Shown here one piece after another: positions 5,400 through 8,141 of a DNA stretch of 8,141 nt. Location: positions 1-8,141 of the forward strand of contig JALUDK010000328.1 in the NCBI GenBank assembly GCA_027044005.1, in the 5' to 3' direction. Under the pieces are notes generated by a model. That model did not search any database and was not told the DNA's origin. It worked only from the letters and a program-made list of their open reading frames with translations. This DNA is from Acidilobaceae archaeon. GTDB lineage: Archaea > Thermoproteota > Thermoprotei_A > Sulfolobales > Acidilobaceae. Both the position numbers and the translations under genes were made by a program. Within the stretch, counting starts at the first letter, position 1. Every line of letters starts with the position of its first letter.

Positions 5400-6782
5400 A
5401 TGGCTAGGGTAGTCATAGTAGGCGGTGGAGCGGCAGGGATGGCTGTCGCATCTAGGGCCAAGAGGGTGAATCCTAAGCTAGACGTGGTGGTGCTGGAGCG
5501 GAGCAAGTGGGTAAGCTTCGCCTTCTGCGGGATCCCATACTATGTAGGGTGTGTCGTGAAGAGGTTCAACCAGCTACTCCATTACCCTCTAAGCGAGTTC
5601 ACGGAGAAGAGGGGGATAGATGTTAGGCTAGAGTCCAGCGTGGCCAGTATAGACTATAGTGGAAGGACCCTAACCTACAAGGACCTCAGGTCTGGTAGAG
5701 AAGAGGAGATAGAGTGGGACTACCTAGTACTAGCAACCGGGGCTAGGTCTAAGGCGCCAAAGATATGGCCAGAGCTAGATGAGGCTGAGAACGCATTCTA
5801 CATACAACACCTGCACACAGCAGAGGAGATCAGGAGGTACGCCCTATCACTACCCCAAGGCTCAAAAGCGGTTATAGTAGGAGCCGGATACGTTGGCCTA
5901 GAGATGGCTGAGAACCTCAGGGAGCTAGGGCTCAAGGTGACAGTAGTCGAGGCGCTAGGACAGGTAGCCCCCCGCACCCTAGACCAGGACTATGCGGAGA
6001 TACTGGAGGAAGAGCTAAGGACCAACGGGGTCGAGGTTCTAACCGGAGCGCCAGTTAAGGGGTTTAAGGTCGAGAATGGCAAGGCCAAGGCGGTCGAGAC
6101 CGAGAAGGGCAGCGTAGAGGGTGACCTATTCATAGTTGGAGTCGGTATAGAGCCAAACACAGAGCTTGCAAGAAGTATAGGGGCAAGGATAGGAGAGACG
6201 GGGGCCATATGGGTAGACGATAGGCTGAGGACCAGTCTAGATGGTGTATACGCTGTCGGAGACGCTGTGGAGAGCGTCGATATAGTAACCGGCAGGAGGG
6301 TATGGAGGCCCTTCGCACAGGTCGCCAACAAGATGGGTTACATAGCCGGAACCGTCATAGGGGGAAGGGACGCAGTCTTCAAGGGTAGTGTAGGGACAAG
6401 CACATTCAAGGCATTCAACATGGTAGTCGCTAGGACAGGACTAGCCAGGGAGGAGGCTGAGAAGCTCGGCTACAACGTTGTCGAGGCCAGCCTAACAGGG
6501 AGGACGAAGGCAGGCTACATACCCGGAGGAGAGAAGATCCACCTAAAGGTGCTAGCCGACGCGGATACAGGCAGGCTACTGGGAGCCCAATCCATAGGCA
6601 GGTCAGAGACGGTCCTGTGGAGGATCAACGTGATCGCCTCACTGCTGACAGTCAAAGCAACCGTATGGGACCTATTCCACGCGGACATAGGCTACGCCCC
6701 GCCACTAGCCCCAGTATGGGACTCCCTAGTAGTTGCAGCCAGACTACTAATGAGGAAGCTGGGAGAGGTGCCCAAGAGCTAG
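5400..6782 (+). CDS. CoA-disulfide reductase / NAD(P)H oxidase-type flavoprotein
   Basis: Class of pyridine-nucleotide disulfide oxidoreductases that use FAD and a single active-site Cys to reduce CoA disulfide, S0 or O2. The product has 460 residues. Seen: FAD site VIVGGGAAGMAVASRAKR (5-22), single redox Cys43 in SFAFCGIPYYVG (39-50) as in CoADR/NADH oxidase rather than a CxxxxC pair, ATGARSKAP (112-120), NAD(P) site VIVGAGYVGLEMAENL (158-173), second FAD motif VYAVGDAVE (283-291), and the CoADR-type C-terminal dimer segment with FHADIGYAPPLAPVWDSL (426-443). There is no C-terminal rhodanese domain. In hyperthermophiles such enzymes maintain CoA redox state or act in sulfur metabolism. Whether this one prefers CoA, S0 or O2 cannot be read from sequence. 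Its stop shares a CTAG with the convergent ribK stop. Confidence 0.9.
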   Translation: MARVVIVGGGAAGMAVASRAKRVNPKLDVVVLERSKWVSFAFCGIPYYVGCVVKRFNQLLHYPLSEFTEKRGIDVRLESSVASIDYSGRTLTYKDLRSGREEEIEWDYLVLATGARSKAPKIWPELDEAENAFYIQHLHTAEEIRRYALSLPQGSKAVIVGAGYVGLEMAENLRELGLKVTVVEALGQVAPRTLDQDYAEILEEELRTNGVEVLTGAPVKGFKVENGKAKAVETEKGSVEGDLFIVGVGIEPNTELARSIGARIGETGAIWVDDRLRTSLDGVYAVGDAVESVDIVTGRRVWRPFAQVANKMGYIAGTVIGGRDAVFKGSVGTSTFKAFNMVVARTGLAREEAEKLGYNVVEASLTGRTKAGYIPGGEKIHLKVLADADTGRLLGAQSIGRSETVLWRINVIASLLTVKATVWDLFHADIGYAPPLAPVWDSLVVAARLLMRKLGEVPKS

Positions 6783-7201
6783 GCCACAAGTGCGAACTCC
6801 ACAACATCGCCATCACTAAGACCAAGCCTCTTTCTAAGATACACCTGTGCAAGAAACTCGGCGACGTCATCCCTGTAAAAGGTTATATCAGGCCTCACAA
6901 TCCAAGACTCAACCCCCATCAGGAACGCCCTATAAGCCATCACACCGCCAAGCCTAGCTCCAGGGATCCTAGGAGGCTCGATCCTAACAGGCTCCAGCTT
7001 CTCTAGGCACGACACATACTTGTCCACGAGGCCCTCATCGATCCTAACATTAAGAGTCCCAGGGTAGGGAGTGAAGCCTAGAGCCTTCCTGATATTCCTA
7101 GCATAGATACTAACATAGAAGCTACCCTCCCCCCTACCACTAAAAACAGTGCCCCTAAACACCCTGCCACACGCGCCACTAGACTCCACAATTCTCCCCA
7201 C
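6779..7201 (-). CDS. ribK: archaeal CTP-dependent riboflavin kinase
   Basis: Phosphorylates riboflavin to FMN using CTP (EC 2.7.1.161), the archaeal route, unrelated to bacterial RibF. The 140 residues match the stand-alone catalytic domain (DUF120 family, about 136 residues in Methanocaldococcus); the N-terminal winged helix found fused in some relatives is absent. Seen: GRVFRGTVFSGRGEGSFYVS (12-31), the cradle-loop core GFTPYPGTLNVRI (42-54, with Thr49 and Asn51 as likely Mg2+ ligands), a RPDITFYRDDVAEFLA segment (103-118) and LRKRLGLSDGDVVEF (122-136). The start is GTG 7201, with GTG 7189 as an alternative. A TATTTTA centred ~24 bases upstream suggests a leaderless or nearly leaderless message. 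It overlaps the preceding convergent gene by 4 bp. Confidence 0.93.
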   Translation of the reverse strand: MGRIVESSGACGRVFRGTVFSGRGEGSFYVSIYARNIRKALGFTPYPGTLNVRIDEGLVDKYVSCLEKLEPVRIEPPRIPGARLGGVMAYRAFLMGVESWIVRPDITFYRDDVAEFLAQVYLRKRLGLSDGDVVEFALVA

Positions 7202-7220
7202 ACCTATCCTAGAGTTACAT

Positions 7221-7230
7221 CTAAAATACT
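7221..7230. promoter_or_regulatory. TATA-like element shared by ribK and the exported-protein gene
   Basis: CTAAAATACT (TATTTTAG on minus) is the main AT-rich element in the 62-base divergent spacer 7202-7263. Its centre, about 7225, is ~24 bases from the ribK GTG on minus, consistent with a leaderless transcript. On plus it predicts a start near 7250, leaving a short leader that contains GGTG (7254-7257), the ribosome site for ATG 7264. The neighbouring TTAAGAGTA (minus, about 7229-7237) is a second candidate. Confidence 0.4.
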
Positions 7231-7263
7231 CTTAACCCGCCAACCCAGGGCCCGGTGCATGAT

Positions 7264-8141
7264 ATGGCGTGGAGGCATATGGCTAGAGCACTACCACTAC
7301 TCCTACTAATACTGGCGCCCCTAATACACCCGGTGACCGTGCACTCACAGCCACAGAACCCACCGCTGGACTGGAGCCTATACAATAACACGCTGGTAGT
7401 CAACACCGACAACTATAATCTACAGCTAGACGGCGAGGCAGGAGGCATAGTCAAGCTGGCACTGAAACTAGGCCAGATACAGTATGACCTCCTAAAGAAT
7501 GGCGAGGTAATACCAATACCAATGATAGACATCATCAGGGAAGGAAACCAGCCAGAGCCCATATACAAGGCAATAGAGAACACCACCTACGAGCTAACAA
7601 CGCCGGGAAGCCTCTCACTCCAGCCCTGGACAATAGATGTAGTATACAACGACTCGATGAAGCTAGTTGCACGCCTAACACCCAGCGAAGAAGCCCTGCG
7701 CGACATACAACCCCTACAAGCCTACGCCGAGATAACATTCTACTCTTGGACTCCAATCATAGACTACAAACTAATCATACAAAACAACGGCACCAGCCCG
7801 GAGACACTAACAGGGCGCAGCGGAGGGGCCACGATAGGGATCCTAGTAAACGATAACACAACCTCGTGGAGATACCTAGTAAACCGCGGGGGGACAGTAG
7901 AGGAGGTAGTAGAGCTAAACGCAGAATGGGGTAATATAACTAGCGTTGCGCTCATAAAGAAGATACAGGATAGGCTAGCCTTCATGGTCTCGATACAGCC
8001 ACTAGAGAAACCAGAGAGAGTAAAGGGGCTTCAGGGAGTCGAGAGCGGTAACTACACCAGCGACACCACCTTCACCATACTCCTAGACATGGGACAGATC
8101 ACACTACAACCCGGGGGGCAGGCTACGCTAGAGTACAGGAT
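7264..8141 (+). CDS. exported protein with YidC periplasmic-domain-like N-terminal region (3' end outside window)
   Basis: I do not recognise this as a named gene. Seen: 292 residues are readable and the frame stays open to the window edge. ATG 7264 has GGTG 6 bases upstream. Residues 1-28 form a signal peptide or anchor: Arg-rich MAWRHMAR, hydrophobic ALPLLLLILAPLI, then a VTVHS-Q cleavage-like site. The rest is beta-rich, polar, without further membrane segments so far, and has seven N-x-S/T sequons (including YNNT, ENTT, YNDS, NGTS, NTTS, GNIT, GNYT), fitting an N-glycosylated cell-surface protein. LVVNTDNYNLQLDGEAGGIVK (44-64) resembles the opening strand pair of the YidC periplasmic beta-sandwich (hVxTDxhxhxhxxxGGxIx), and later beta segments follow in similar order. 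That fold assignment is inference. The missing 3' part should show whether membrane helices follow. The coding strand is A+C rich (42 of 60 bases in 7681-7740). Confidence 0.75.
   Translation, partial: MAWRHMARALPLLLLILAPLIHPVTVHSQPQNPPLDWSLYNNTLVVNTDNYNLQLDGEAGGIVKLALKLGQIQYDLLKNGEVIPIPMIDIIREGNQPEPIYKAIENTTYELTTPGSLSLQPWTIDVVYNDSMKLVARLTPSEEALRDIQPLQAYAEITFYSWTPIIDYKLIIQNNGTSPETLTGRSGGATIGILVNDNTTSWRYLVNRGGTVEEVVELNAEWGNITSVALIKKIQDRLAFMVSIQPLEKPERVKGLQGVESGNYTSDTTFTILLDMGQITLQPGGQATLEYR

Noticed and set aside
6600..8141. Apparent A+C strand skew toward the end of the window (44 of 60 bases in 6901-6960, 42 of 60 in 7681-7740)
   Set aside because: Other lines contradict a clean boundary: 7021-7080 is about 53% A+C, and kae1 lines reach about 60%. 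It is explained well enough by Thr/Pro/Asn-rich coding in the last gene and local codon use.

Overview
The window looks like a piece of a hyperthermophilic crenarchaeal (Thermoproteota) chromosome, most likely Desulfurococcales or Pyrodictiaceae. The genus is inference. The evidence is an intron-bearing tRNA with a canonical bulge-helix-bulge splice motif, archaeal or eukaryote-type ribosomal proteins (S24e, S27ae), KEOPS genes kae1 and bud32, an archaeal CTP-dependent riboflavin kinase, a geranylgeranyl-reductase-family gene, TATA-like promoters with Shine-Dalgarno (SD) motifs of the AGGTG type, GTG and TTG starts, and very tight gene packing with AGG/ATA/CTA-rich codon use.

Layout. (1) 1-265, + strand: the 3' end of a RimI-type acetyltransferase. 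It overlaps tail to tail with (2) a minus-strand FAD-dependent geranylgeranyl reductase family gene (255-1628, TTG start). (3) A divergent, AT-rich 159-base regulatory region (1629-1787) leads into (4) a small heat shock protein (+). A perfect 17-bp palindrome lies just upstream of the heat shock gene, where its transcript is expected to start. (5) An intron-containing tRNA with anticodon CAT, probably elongator Met, ends exactly one base before the stop codon of the convergent gene rdgB. (6) A five-gene minus-strand cluster, read from 5284 down to 2494, holds rps24e, rps27ae, kae1, bud32 and rdgB (ITP/XTP pyrophosphatase). It joins ribosomal proteins to tRNA t6A modification and nucleotide-pool cleaning. 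(7) A 115-base divergent promoter region separates this cluster from (8) a CoA-disulfide-reductase-type flavoprotein (+). That gene shares its CTAG stop tetranucleotide with (9) the convergent riboflavin kinase ribK (-). (10) After a 62-base divergent gap, an exported glycoprotein-like gene (7264 to the window end, +, 3' truncated) begins. Its N-terminal region resembles the periplasmic domain of bacterial YidC.

How they fit together. The minus-strand cluster is a translation and housekeeping operon: S24e and S27ae are 30S proteins, Kae1 and Bud32 are KEOPS subunits that make t6A37 on ANN-decoding tRNAs (the neighbouring CAT tRNA belongs to that class), and RdgB removes aberrant purine NTPs. 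RibK makes FMN, the precursor of the FAD used by both the CoADR-type enzyme and the geranylgeranyl reductase. All three convergent junctions have zero or negative spacing.

I see no insertion sequence, CRISPR array or phage gene. The least explained items are the YidC-like exported protein, the start of kae1 (possibly a non-canonical ATA codon) and the palindrome in front of hsp20.
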